In this document: piece by piece, positions 1 through 7,684 of the stretch
How the letters are laid out: each line of letters begins with the position of its first letter
How positions within the stretch are numbered: the first letter of the stretch is position 1
DNA from: Qipengyuania sp. YIM B01966
GTDB taxonomy: Bacteria > Pseudomonadota > Alphaproteobacteria > Sphingomonadales > Sphingomonadaceae
Assembly: GCF_016461955.1 (NCBI RefSeq)
Contig: NZ_JADMNM010000004.1
Coordinates: 147,269-211,268, forward strand
Length of the DNA: 64,000 nt
Direction: 5' to 3'
Translations under genes and position numbers: made by a program
Notes under the pieces: model-generated
What the model was told of the DNA's origin: nothing
The model's input: only the letters and a program-made list of their open reading frames with translations
Databases searched by the model: none

Positions 1-216
1 CGGGTCGCTCGCCGGGAAGCTCTGATCGCTTTCGAAATCGGGCTTTTCCCAGCTGCCCGGCTTGTCACCGACGGCTTCGGCACCGGCATCGCGGACGAAA
101 TGGTCGCGGTCCTTGCCGGCATAGGCAAAACCCTTGCCGTTGGACTGGTTGTTCTGGAGATAGCGGTAGCCGGCATAGCCGAGCGCACCAAGGGTTGCGA
201 GACGCAGGATCGACAT
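1..216 (-). CDS. Hypothetical small protein, C-terminus cut by window edge
   Basis: Seventy-two codons are visible from an ATG at 216-214 and the frame stays open to base 1, so the stop lies outside the window. An AGGA ribosome-binding site sits about 8 nt upstream. The N-terminus (MSILRLATLGALGYAGYRYL) is a short hydrophobic segment, either a membrane anchor or an uncleaved signal. It is followed by a polar, Gly/Asp-rich stretch with GKDRDHFVRDAG and a Trp-containing acidic part. It lies 67 bp downstream of murA on the same strand and could be read from the same transcript. I do not recognise the family and assign no function. The signs that it is real are the RBS and the bacterial-looking amino-acid composition. 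Confidence 0.6.
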   Translation of the reverse strand, partial: MSILRLATLGALGYAGYRYLQNNQSNGKGFAYAGKDRDHFVRDAGAEAVGDKPGSWEKPDFESDQSFPASDP

Positions 217-283
217 TTTGAGTTCCTTTCGCCCTCCCAACGCAGAGCGGCCCCTCGGGGTCCGGCGATGGCGAAAGAATCCG

Positions 284-1567
284 CTATTCGTCGCTCACCC
301 GTTCGATATCGGCGCCGACCAGCGCGAGCTTTTCTTCCAGCCGTTCATAGCCGCGGTCAAGATGATAGATCCGCCGGACCACGCTTTCGCCCTCGGCCGC
401 TAGCGCGGCAATGATCAGACTCATTGAAGCGCGTAGATCGGTGGCCATCACTTCGGCCCCGGTCAACCGCTCGACCCCGTGGACGATCGCCGTGCGCCCC
501 GCCGTTTCGATATGCGCCCCCATCCGCGCCAGTTCGGGCACGTGCATGTAACGGTTCTCGAAAATCGTCTCGTTGAGGACGCTGGTGCCTTCGGCCCGGC
601 ACAGGAGCGCCATCAATTGCGCCTGCATATCAGTGGCCAGGCCCGGATAGGGCGCGGTCGAGAGATTGACCGCCTTCAGCGGTCCGTTAGCCGCTACCCG
701 CACGCCGCCGGCGACCTCCTCGCAGGTCACCCCGATGGCCTGGAGTGCATGGAGCGTCGCGCTCATGTCCCGCGCCACGGCCCCCGCAAGAGTCACCTCG
801 CCGCCGGTAATCGCCGCGGCGCAGGCATAGGACCCTGCCTCGATCCGGTCGGGCATGACCTTGTAGGTCGCGCCGGTCAGCCGGTTGACACCGTGGATCG
901 TCAGGTCGCTGGTGCCGATGCCCTCGATCTGGGCGCCCATCGCGACGAGCAGATTGCACAGATCGACGATTTCCGGCTCGCGCGCGGCGTTGAACAGCCG
1001 GCTGGTGCCGTTGGCGAGCACGGCGGCCATCAGCGCGTTCTCCGTCGCGCCGACCGAAACGACCGGGAAATCAAAGTCGCCGCCCGGAAGGCCGCCATCG
1101 GGCGCCACCGCGCGGACATAGCCGGCGGCGAGCTCGATTTCGGCGCCGAACGCTTCGAGCGCCTTCAGATGAAGGTCGATCGGACGGTTGCCGATCGCAC
1201 AGCCGCCGGGGAGCGAAACAGTCGCCTCGCCCGCCCGCGCCAGCATCGGGCCGAGGACGAGGATCGAGGCGCGCATCTTGCGGACCAGATCATAGGGCGC
1301 GACCGTGCTGGTCAGGCGCGGGGCCTGAAAGGTCACCACTCGCCCGAAATCTTCCGGCCGGTGGCCAGCAATCGACGCCGAAACGCCGAACTGGGTCATC
1401 AGGTGCTGGAACCCGTCAATATCCGCCAGCCGCGGCAAATTGCGCAGCGTCAACGGCTCTTCGGTCAGCAGCGCGCAGGGGATCAGCGTAAGGGCCGAAT
1501 TCTTCGCGCCGGAAATGGGAATGGTGCCCGACAGGCGGTTGCCGCCGCGAATGACAATCTTGTCCAT
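284..1567 (-). CDS. murA: UDP-N-acetylglucosamine 1-carboxyvinyltransferase MurA
   Basis: First committed step of peptidoglycan synthesis in the cytoplasm: transfer of enolpyruvate from PEP to UDP-GlcNAc. The 427-residue length is typical. The N-terminus ([20 protein letters not shown]) leads into the substrate-binding Lys22 of the AKNSA motif. The catalytic loop [10 protein letters not shown] places the active-site Cys at about residue 123, the position attacked by fosfomycin in this family. The duplicated EPSP-synthase-like inside-out barrel is visible as two similar halves. The gene is divergent from galU across a 110-bp region, so both envelope-precursor genes could share control there. 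The call is firm. Confidence 0.97.
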   Translation of the reverse strand: MDKIVIRGGNRLSGTIPISGAKNSALTLIPCALLTEEPLTLRNLPRLADIDGFQHLMTQFGVSASIAGHRPEDFGRVVTFQAPRLTSTVAPYDLVRKMRASILVLGPMLARAGEATVSLPGGCAIGNRPIDLHLKALEAFGAEIELAAGYVRAVAPDGGLPGGDFDFPVVSVGATENALMAAVLANGTSRLFNAAREPEIVDLCNLLVAMGAQIEGIGTSDLTIHGVNRLTGATYKVMPDRIEAGSYACAAAITGGEVTLAGAVARDMSATLHALQAIGVTCEEVAGGVRVAANGPLKAVNLSTAPYPGLATDMQAQLMALLCRAEGTSVLNETIFENRYMHVPELARMGAHIETAGRTAIVHGVERLTGAEVMATDLRASMSLIIAALAAEGESVVRRIYHLDRGYERLEEKLALVGADIERVSDE

Positions 1568-1615
1568 GGCCGGGCTTTAGCGCGATTCGCATGTCCGGCA
1601 AGCGGCGGCTGTAAC

Positions 1616-1660
1616 GCCTGTGTAACACAGGCTTTTTCAATTGACCGGCATGGTGCCGGT
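1616..1660 (+). promoter_or_regulatory. Two tandem hairpins in the galU leader, the first followed by five T
   Basis: Between murA and galU, GCCTGTG (1616-1622) pairs perfectly with CACAGGC (1626-1632) around a TAA loop and is followed by TTTTT (1633-1637). This is the shape of an intrinsic terminator reading rightward. A second perfect stem, ACCGGCA (1644-1650) with TGCCGGT (1654-1660), follows directly. They end 17 nt before the galU ATG. They could terminate an upstream leftover transcript, attenuate galU, or be chance palindromes in GC-rich DNA. Confidence 0.4.
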
Positions 1661-1677
1661 GCTCATAGGCAAGCGCT

Positions 1678-2553
1678 ATGACATCCCATCGACCCGTCCG
1701 CAAAGCCGTGTTTCCTGTCGCCGGACTTGGCACCCGCTTCCTGCCTGCGACCAAGGCGATCCCGAAGGAATTGCTCCCGATCGTCGATCGTCCGCTGATC
1801 CAGTATGCCGTGGACGAAGCGCGCGAGGCCGGGATCGAGCAGATGATCTTTGTCACCGGGCGCGGCAAGACCGCCATCGTCGATCATTTCGACATCGCGT
1901 TCGAACTCGAAACCACGATGGAGGAACGCGGCAAGGACCTGTCCGCGCTCGATCCGACGCGGTTCGTGCCGGGCGATCTTATCACCGTGCGCCAGCAGGT
2001 GCCGCTCGGCCTCGGCCATGCTATCTGGTGCGCCCGCGCGGTGATCGGCGATGAACCCTTCGCGATCCTGCTGCCCGACGAGCTGATGATCGGTGAGCCC
2101 GGTTGTCTGAAGCAGATGGTCGAGGCCTATGACCAGGTCGGCGGCAATCTGATCAGCGTGCTCGAGGTGCCGCGCGAACAGGTGTCGAGTTACGGCGTCA
2201 TCGACCCTGGCCCAGCCAGCGGCGCGCTGACCGAGGTGCGCGGGCTGGTCGAGAAGCCGCCGGTTAACGAGGCGCCCTCGAACAAGATCGTGTCGGGCCG
2301 CTATATCCTCCAGCCCGAGGTGATGCGTGTGCTCGAAGGGCAGGAGAAGGGCGCCGGCGGCGAAATTCAGCTGACCGACGCGATGGCGCGGATGATCGGC
2401 CAGCAGCCGTTCCACGCGGTCACCTTTGCCGGCCGGCGGTTCGATTGCGGCAGCAAGACAGGCTTCGTGGAAGCCACGCTGTCCCTGGCGCTCGAACGGC
2501 CCGACATGGGCGCCGAAGTGCGTGCCATCGCCGAAGGGTTGCTCGCCCGCTAG
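1678..2553 (+). CDS. galU: UTP--glucose-1-phosphate uridylyltransferase GalU
   Basis: Makes UDP-glucose from UTP and glucose-1-phosphate in the cytoplasm, feeding exopolysaccharide, glycolipid and envelope sugar synthesis. The 291 residues match the family. The N-terminal nucleotidyltransferase signature is clear (FPVAGLGTRFLPATKAIPKE, about residues 11-30), and KPPV and GRYIL motifs occur further on. The gene is divergent from murA. Its last four bases overlap the end of the convergent P450 gene. Two hairpins lie in the leader. The family is unambiguous; the precise physiological product is not shown by the sequence. Confidence 0.96.
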   Translation: MTSHRPVRKAVFPVAGLGTRFLPATKAIPKELLPIVDRPLIQYAVDEAREAGIEQMIFVTGRGKTAIVDHFDIAFELETTMEERGKDLSALDPTRFVPGDLITVRQQVPLGLGHAIWCARAVIGDEPFAILLPDELMIGEPGCLKQMVEAYDQVGGNLISVLEVPREQVSSYGVIDPGPASGALTEVRGLVEKPPVNEAPSNKIVSGRYILQPEVMRVLEGQEKGAGGEIQLTDAMARMIGQQPFHAVTFAGRRFDCGSKTGFVEATLSLALERPDMGAEVRAIAEGLLAR

Positions 2554-3836
2554 GCGGCGGTGAAGCGGATCGGCAGCGTCTTCAATCCGCCGACAAAAGT
2601 CGATTTGGCGCGCCGGGGCTCGCCAGCCAGTTCGATCGTCTCGATCCGGTCGAGCAAGGTCTCGAACAGGACGCGCATTTCCAGCCGCGCGAGATGGAGG
2701 CCAAGGCACTTGTGCGCGCCGGCCCCAAAGGCGAGGTGCCGATTGTCGGCCCGGGCGGCATCGAATCGGCGTGGTTCCTCAAATTGCGCGGGATCGTGAT
2801 TGGCCGCGACATAATTCAGCATCAGCCAGTCCCCCGCCGCGATCTGTTGGCCGCCCAGTTCGACATCGCGGGCGGCAGTACGCATGAAATGCTGGACCGG
2901 GGTGGTCCAGCGGATCGCTTCCTCGACGATGCCGGGCAGCAGCGAGCGATCGGCCCGCACCCGCGCCCATTGTTCGGGATCGCGCGCCAGCGCCAGCATC
3001 GCCCCGGCCGTGCTGGCGCTGGTCGTGTCGTGCCCGGCAGCGGCAACGATGATGTAATAGCCCATCATGTCGCGGTCGTTCAGCGGCTCCCCATCGACCG
3101 TCGCAATGGCGATGGTGCTGGCGACATCATCGGTCGGGTTCGCGTGCTTCTGCGCCGTCAGCCTGGCAAAATAAGCCTCGAAATCCTTGACCGCGCCGAC
3201 GATAATCTGGGTGATCGCCTCGGGCGGGAGATCCTTGAGGCCGGACTGGTTGAGGTCCTCGTCCTGCCCGCCAAACATCTGCTGCGTCAGCATCAGCATC
3301 CGCGGCTCGTCCTCTTCCGGAACGCCGAGGATCTGCATCACCACGTGCAGCGGATAGGGCGCGGCGACCAGCTTGCAGAAATCCGCTTCCGGGCCCTCGG
3401 CGATCAGGCGGTCGACCGTCTTGCCCGCCAGCGCGCGCAGCTCCCCTTCCAGCTGGCGCAGGTTCTTCGGCATGAACCATTCCTGCGTCAGCTTGCGGTA
3501 TTTCATGTGGATCGGCGCATCGAAGGTAACGAGGCTGGCCACCAGATGGGGGCTGCCACCGGTGACCTGCTGGGCAAAGGCTATCCCGTCATTGAGCGAG
3601 AACACCACCGTCTGCGGGTTGTTAAGGAACGTCGCATTGTCCTTCGACACCGTCAGCACATCATCATAGCGGGTGAGCAGCCAGAACGGCGGATGCTGGC
3701 CTGACGGCGCCTCCACCCAGCCGACCGGCGTTTCGGCGCGGAGCCGGTCGAACGTATCGAGCAGCCCGTCCCATTCGGCATAGGCGGCGGGGTCGATCAC
3801 CTGGCGGGCATCGGCGGCGGCGATCATCGGGCGCAT
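2550..3836 (-). CDS. Cytochrome P450 (class I, bacterial)
   Basis: A 428-residue soluble P450 without a membrane anchor, expected to monooxygenate a hydrophobic substrate using electrons from a ferredoxin/ferredoxin reductase. The I-helix oxygen-activation motif AAAGHDTTSAS, the K-helix ExxR (EEAIR) and the haem loop FGAGAHKCLGLHLA are all present; the haem-ligand Cys is about residue 377. It starts directly at the end of the acyl-CoA synthetase gene (TGATG overlap), so the two are probably co-transcribed. That pairing suggests oxidation plus CoA activation of a terpenoid, steroid side-chain or fatty acid, but the substrate is inference. No 2Fe-2S ferredoxin gene is in the window; a ferredoxin reductase lies at 23421-24647. 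Confidence 0.93.
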   Translation of the reverse strand: MRPMIAAADARQVIDPAAYAEWDGLLDTFDRLRAETPVGWVEAPSGQHPPFWLLTRYDDVLTVSKDNATFLNNPQTVVFSLNDGIAFAQQVTGGSPHLVASLVTFDAPIHMKYRKLTQEWFMPKNLRQLEGELRALAGKTVDRLIAEGPEADFCKLVAAPYPLHVVMQILGVPEEDEPRMLMLTQQMFGGQDEDLNQSGLKDLPPEAITQIIVGAVKDFEAYFARLTAQKHANPTDDVASTIAIATVDGEPLNDRDMMGYYIIVAAAGHDTTSASTAGAMLALARDPEQWARVRADRSLLPGIVEEAIRWTTPVQHFMRTAARDVELGGQQIAAGDWLMLNYVAANHDPAQFEEPRRFDAARADNRHLAFGAGAHKCLGLHLARLEMRVLFETLLDRIETIELAGEPRRAKSTFVGGLKTLPIRFTAA

Positions 3837-5383
3837 CAGGCTACCTCCTCGTGGGCGGCCGCGCGGGCGGCGAATTCGTCGCGCAATTCGCGTTTGTAGA
3901 GTTTGCCATTCGCCTCGCGCGGTAATTGGTCGCGAAACTCGATCAGACGCGGCAGCTTGATCTTGGCGAGCTGCCCGGCAAGATAGTCGCGCAATTCCGC
4001 CTCGAGCGCGGGGCCCGTATCGGCCATGTCGCCGGGCTGGATCACCGCCACCACCTGTTCGCCCATGTCGGGATCGGGCGCGCCGATCACCGCAGCATCC
4101 ATCACCTTGGGATGGGTGACCAGCAGGTTCTCGATCTCCTGCGGGTAGATGTTGACCCCGCCCGAAATGATCATGTGGCTCTTGCGGTCGGTCAGCGTCA
4201 GATAGCCGTCTGCGTCCAGCCGCCCGATATCGCCCAGCGTCATCCAGCCGCGCGGATGCATCGCGTCGGCGGTCTTCTGAGGGTCGTTATGATAAGCGGG
4301 GAGAATGTCGTTCTCGAAATAGATCAGCCCGTCCTGGCCGGCGGGCAGCTCCTCGCCATCAGGGCCGACGACATGGATCGTGCCGTAGATCGATTTGCCG
4401 ACCGAGCCTGGGTGCGCCAGCCATTCGGCGCTGTTGATCATGGTCATGCCGATCCCTTCGGAGCCGGCATAATATTCGAGGATGATCGGCCCCCACCATT
4501 CGATCATCGCTTGCTTGACCGGCACCGGGCACGGCGCGGCGGCGTGAATGGCGCGCCGGTGGGACGACAGATCGTAGCGTTGGCGCACATCGTCCGGCAG
4601 TTTAAGCAGGCGGATGAAATGGGTCGGCACCCACTGACTGTCGGTCACGCGGTAGCGCTCGATCGCGGCAAGCGCGGCCTCGGGCTCGAATTTCTCCATC
4701 ACCACCACCGTGCCGCCAAGCCGGTGGACGATGCTCGACCAGGCCAATGGGGCGGCGTGATAGAGCGGGGCGGGCGACAGATAGACCATCTCGCCATCGG
4801 GCGGCATCCCGGCGCCATAAGTGGCAAGCGCTGCCAGCGGGACGGGCGCCTCAACCTCGGGGCTGGCTGGCGGGGCGGGTCGGATACCCTTGGGCTGGCC
4901 GGTCGTGCCTGAGGAATAGAGCATCGACAGGCCGGCAGTCGCATCGGCTATCATGGTGTCGGGCTGCGTGGCGAGCGCCGTCGCCAAATCGTCAGCACCG
5001 CCACTGCCCAACATCAGCACCGCCAGATCGGGCATTTCGGCGCGCAGCCGGGCGACGGTATCGGCGAAATGCTGCGAACTGAGCAGCAGCCGCGCTTCGC
5101 TGTCGCGCAGGATATAGGCGATTTCAGGCGGGGTCAGCCGGGTCGAGATCGGCACCAGCATGGTCCCCGCCCGCTGCGAGCCCCAGACGATCTCGAAATA
5201 GCGGGCGTTGTTCTCCATCAGCACGGCGAAGGCATCGCCGGGTTTGAGGCCGTGGCTGCGCAGCAGGTGGGCGACGCGGTTGGCGGCCTCGTCAAGCTGG
5301 GCGTAAGTCACCGTCTCGCCGCTGCCGGCCATGATGATCGCCGGCCGGTCGGCGCGGGACTTGGCGTGCTGAATGGGGTGCAT
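3836..5383 (-). CDS. Acyl-CoA synthetase / AMP-dependent ligase
   Basis: Activates a carboxylic acid to its acyl-CoA via an acyl-adenylate. About 515 residues. The P-loop-like motif YSSGTTGQPKG, the A5 motif YYAGSEG, the hinge region with TDRKSHMIISGG, and the C-terminal catalytic lysine motif PREANGKLYK are all present, so the enzyme should be competent. I chose the ATG at 5383 because GGAGAGG lies 6 nt upstream. An in-frame start 33 bases earlier would fall inside a plausible promoter. The adjacent P450 begins at its stop codon, forming a two-gene unit. The chain-length or ring substrate cannot be read from the sequence. Confidence 0.93.
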   Translation of the reverse strand: MHPIQHAKSRADRPAIIMAGSGETVTYAQLDEAANRVAHLLRSHGLKPGDAFAVLMENNARYFEIVWGSQRAGTMLVPISTRLTPPEIAYILRDSEARLLLSSQHFADTVARLRAEMPDLAVLMLGSGGADDLATALATQPDTMIADATAGLSMLYSSGTTGQPKGIRPAPPASPEVEAPVPLAALATYGAGMPPDGEMVYLSPAPLYHAAPLAWSSIVHRLGGTVVVMEKFEPEAALAAIERYRVTDSQWVPTHFIRLLKLPDDVRQRYDLSSHRRAIHAAAPCPVPVKQAMIEWWGPIILEYYAGSEGIGMTMINSAEWLAHPGSVGKSIYGTIHVVGPDGEELPAGQDGLIYFENDILPAYHNDPQKTADAMHPRGWMTLGDIGRLDADGYLTLTDRKSHMIISGGVNIYPQEIENLLVTHPKVMDAAVIGAPDPDMGEQVVAVIQPGDMADTGPALEAELRDYLAGQLAKIKLPRLIEFRDQLPREANGKLYKRELRDEFAARAAAHEEVA

Positions 5384-5402
5384 ATGATTCCTCTCCACCG
5401 CC

Positions 5403-5430
5403 AGCCTAACCGGCACGGTGAAGGCTGCAA
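5403..5430 (-). promoter_or_regulatory. Candidate promoter of the acyl-CoA synthetase/P450 unit
   Basis: On the minus strand TTGCAG (5430-5425) is separated by 16 bp from TAGGCT (5408-5403). The implied start of transcription is a dozen or so bases before the ATG at 5383, leaving just enough leader for the GGAGAGG ribosome-binding site. Motif matching only. Confidence 0.3.
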
Positions 5431-5492
5431 GCCCGTTGCGATGGAAAACCTAGATTGTCACTCCCCCCGCTCGCCACGCGGACGGCAGATAC

Positions 5493-5524
5493 GAAAAAGG
5501 CGCCGGGATCACTCCCGCCGCCTT
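5493..5524 (-). terminator. Rho-independent terminator after the M23 peptidase gene
   Basis: On the minus strand a 12-bp stem with one mismatch (AAGGCGGCGGGA / TCCCGGCGCCTT, GTGA loop) is followed by a T tract at 5498-5494. It lies 26 bp past the stop of the M23 gene and upstream of the acyl-CoA synthetase promoter, so it separates the two units. Confidence 0.8.
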
Positions 5525-5549
5525 GCTCGGTTTAACGGTGCGTTAGGGC

Positions 5550-6323
5550 TTATTCGCCGCCCATGCCGCCTTCGCCGGGGGCCAGTGCGAGGCGCGCCTG
5601 CGCTTCGGTTTCGACCATGTACGGGATCGGGTTCACCGCTTCGCCGTTGACGCGCACCTCATAGTGGAGGTGCGGGCCGGTCGAGCGGCCGGTCGAACCG
5701 ACATAGCCGAGGATGTCGCCCTTGCGGACGCGCTGGCCGGCAGCGACGGCGATGCGCGACATGTGAGCATAGCGGGTTTCGAGCGCTCCGCCATGATCGA
5801 GCTGGACATAAAGGCCGTAGGCGCCGTTGGCCTGCGCCATGTCGACCGTACCGTCCGCCGTGGCGTAGATCGGCGTGCCGGTCGGGCTGGCGAGATCGAT
5901 ACCCTTGTGTGCGCGGCGGCCGCCGATCACGGGGTGGTTGCGCATGCCGAAATCGCTCGACAGGCGGGCGCTGGCGAGCGGCATCCGCGACGGGATCGAG
6001 ACGCCCATCCGCGGGGCGCCGACGATGCCCGAAACGCCGCCCGAATTGCCGCTGGTCACCACCGTCGAAGGTGCATTCGGCGTGCCCCAGCTGGCGAAGA
6101 GCTGCTGGAACTGTTCATCACCGCCGGTCAGCGGGGCAGCTTGCCCTTCACGAACCGGAGCGGCCATTTCGGCGGAGCTGGAATTGGCCAGCGCGGGCTG
6201 CGCGGCAATGGCAAGAAAAGCGGCAGTACATGCAGCAAGAATGCGGCGCGCGGCGTGGAAAGCTGGCAAATGACCCGTCCCGTTCTTGTCGGCGCCGAAG
6301 CCCCGATGACCCCTTTTCGCCAT
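5550..6323 (-). CDS. M23 family metallopeptidase (LytM-type), secreted
   Basis: A 257-residue envelope protein. After a basic N-terminus, a hydrophobic stretch ending in QPALA reads as a signal peptide for the periplasm. The C-terminal half is a LytM/peptidase M23 domain: FGMRNHPVIGGRRAHKGID contains the first zinc ligands (HxxxD pattern), YAHMS follows, and GPHLHYEVRVNG carries the HxH pair. All metal ligands appear intact, so it should cleave peptidoglycan cross-bridges, or act as a hydrolase regulator if the groove is closed. A good terminator follows the stop. A low-complexity N-terminal segment with Gly/Ser-rich stretches probably links the export signal to the domain. Confidence 0.93.
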   Translation of the reverse strand: MAKRGHRGFGADKNGTGHLPAFHAARRILAACTAAFLAIAAQPALANSSSAEMAAPVREGQAAPLTGGDEQFQQLFASWGTPNAPSTVVTSGNSGGVSGIVGAPRMGVSIPSRMPLASARLSSDFGMRNHPVIGGRRAHKGIDLASPTGTPIYATADGTVDMAQANGAYGLYVQLDHGGALETRYAHMSRIAVAAGQRVRKGDILGYVGSTGRSTGPHLHYEVRVNGEAVNPIPYMVETEAQARLALAPGEGGMGGE

Positions 6324-6416
6324 CCCCCGGCGAACGCCGGCCCCGAGCGAAAATTTTATTCAACCCCTTGGGAACCCCCGCGGGCTTGATGGATTGTGGA
6401 CTAACCGGTCAAATCC

Positions 6417-7220
6417 TTACCAATCAATAGCGGCATACCATTCCCGCGATAAACCGGCTGCCGCGCGCGCTGAGTCGTTGAACGGCGGTTTAATCGCCCC
6501 CCGAAAGTAAGACTTTACTAACTCTTGCCAGAGGTTTTGCGGCGGTTGGGCGCTATCACCGGCCACCTTCACAAAATGTTTGATGCCAATGGCGACGTGG
6601 CGAATTTCGTCGTCAAGGATTCGCTCAAGGATGCGCGCCCCACGCCTGTCGCCATGCTGGCGAACCTTGGCCAGCGTCGCCGGCGTGACGTCGAGGCCGC
6701 GTGCCTCCAGTACCATCGGGACGATCGCCAGCCGCGCGGCGACATCATGCCGCGTCTTGGCGGCCGATTGCCACAGCCCGTCATGCGCCGGCAGCGCGCC
6801 GTAATAACTGCCGAGCAGCCGCAAATGCCGGTCGAGCAGCGTGAAATGCATCGCCTCGTCGGCGGCAACCGCGAGGAAGTCACTCACGAAACCCTCTCCC
6901 GTCGCCCCGCCGAAGCGCCCCGCCATATCGAGCGCGAGATCGATCGCGACGAATTCGATATGCGCCAGCGCGTGCCACAGGGCGATTCGCGCTTCGGGTC
7001 CGCCCCCTGCGGCACGTTTGGGCATCTCTCGTGGGGGCAGCAGCACCGGCCGCGCAGGCCAGGCAGGCTGGTCCGGCATCGGGCAGTCAAACACCATGTC
7101 GAGCCGCCCGAGCCGCCAGTCGCGCGCGGCGGCGCGGGCGGCCAACACCTTGTCACGCGCGCCTGGCGTCAACAGCGCCGCGCGGATCGCCTGCCCGACG
7201 CTGCGACGCGGCGGCGTCAC
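6417..7220 (-). CDS. Ferritin-like DUF455 family protein
   Basis: About 267 residues, mostly helical, carrying repeated Glu and ExxH motifs (AHIEFVAIDLA, ADEAMHFTLL, DDEIRHVAIG) typical of a ferritin-like di-iron four-helix bundle of the DUF455 group. Function is not established; a metal-dependent oxidase or hydroxylase role is plausible from the fold. The start is GTG at 7220, because it overlaps the stop of the peroxiredoxin gene by 4 bp (GTGA), giving translational coupling. The same frame stays open far upstream into glnE, but that extension is antisense-like shadow sequence and is not part of the protein. Third gene of a glnE-bcp-DUF455 unit. Confidence 0.85.
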   Translation of the reverse strand: MTPPRRSVGQAIRAALLTPGARDKVLAARAAARDWRLGRLDMVFDCPMPDQPAWPARPVLLPPREMPKRAAGGGPEARIALWHALAHIEFVAIDLALDMAGRFGGATGEGFVSDFLAVAADEAMHFTLLDRHLRLLGSYYGALPAHDGLWQSAAKTRHDVAARLAIVPMVLEARGLDVTPATLAKVRQHGDRRGARILERILDDEIRHVAIGIKHFVKVAGDSAQPPQNLWQELVKSYFRGAIKPPFNDSARAAAGLSREWYAAIDW

Positions 7221-7684
7221 AGCGCGCGGGCCGCCGCCAGCACCTCCTCGGCATGGCCGGCGACCTTGACCTTCGGCCAGACGCGCGCCACGCGGCCGTC
7301 CGCATCGGTGAGGATGGTTGTGCGGACGAGCCCCATGAATTCGCGCCCGTAGAGCTTCTTGGTGGTCCAGATGCCGAGCGCATCGGACAGGCCTGCTTCC
7401 TCGTGGTCGGTCGCCAGCGGCACGGCGAGGGTGTGTTTGGCGATGAAGTTCCGGTGCTTCGCGAGGCTGTCCTTGCTGATGCCATAGACCGCCACGCCAA
7501 GCTCGGCGAAGGCGCCGGCGAGTTCGCTGAAGGCCTTGGCCTCGGTGGTGCAGCCGGGCGTATTGTCCTTGGGGTAGAAGAACAGCACCGCCTTGCCGAG
7601 CGATGCGGTGTCGAGCACCCCGCCATCGGCCAGGTTGAGTTCCATCGCGGGCAATCTCGCGCCCGGTTCGATCCCAGCCATCAT
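7217..7684 (-). CDS. bcp: Thioredoxin-dependent peroxiredoxin, BCP/PrxQ type
   Basis: Reduces hydrogen peroxide and organic hydroperoxides in the cytoplasm. The 155-residue protein has the peroxidatic motif FYPKDNTPGCTTEA with Cys at about residue 45, and the downstream GREFMGLVRTT region contains the conserved Arg. The residue five positions on from the peroxidatic Cys, where E. coli Bcp carries its second Cys, is Lys here, so it should act as a 1-Cys enzyme or use an external thiol. The start at 7684 is supported by GGAGGA and by a 4-bp ATGA overlap with the end of glnE. It is translationally linked to both neighbours. Confidence 0.93.
   Translation of the reverse strand: MMAGIEPGARLPAMELNLADGGVLDTASLGKAVLFFYPKDNTPGCTTEAKAFSELAGAFAELGVAVYGISKDSLAKHRNFIAKHTLAVPLATDHEEAGLSDALGIWTTKKLYGREFMGLVRTTILTDADGRVARVWPKVKVAGHAEEVLAAARAL

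Noticed and set aside
479..1681. A 400-codon open frame on the + strand opposite murA
   Set aside because: It is antisense to a clear murA, is rich in Arg/His/Gln/Gly as expected from the reverse of GC-rich coding DNA, and matches no family.
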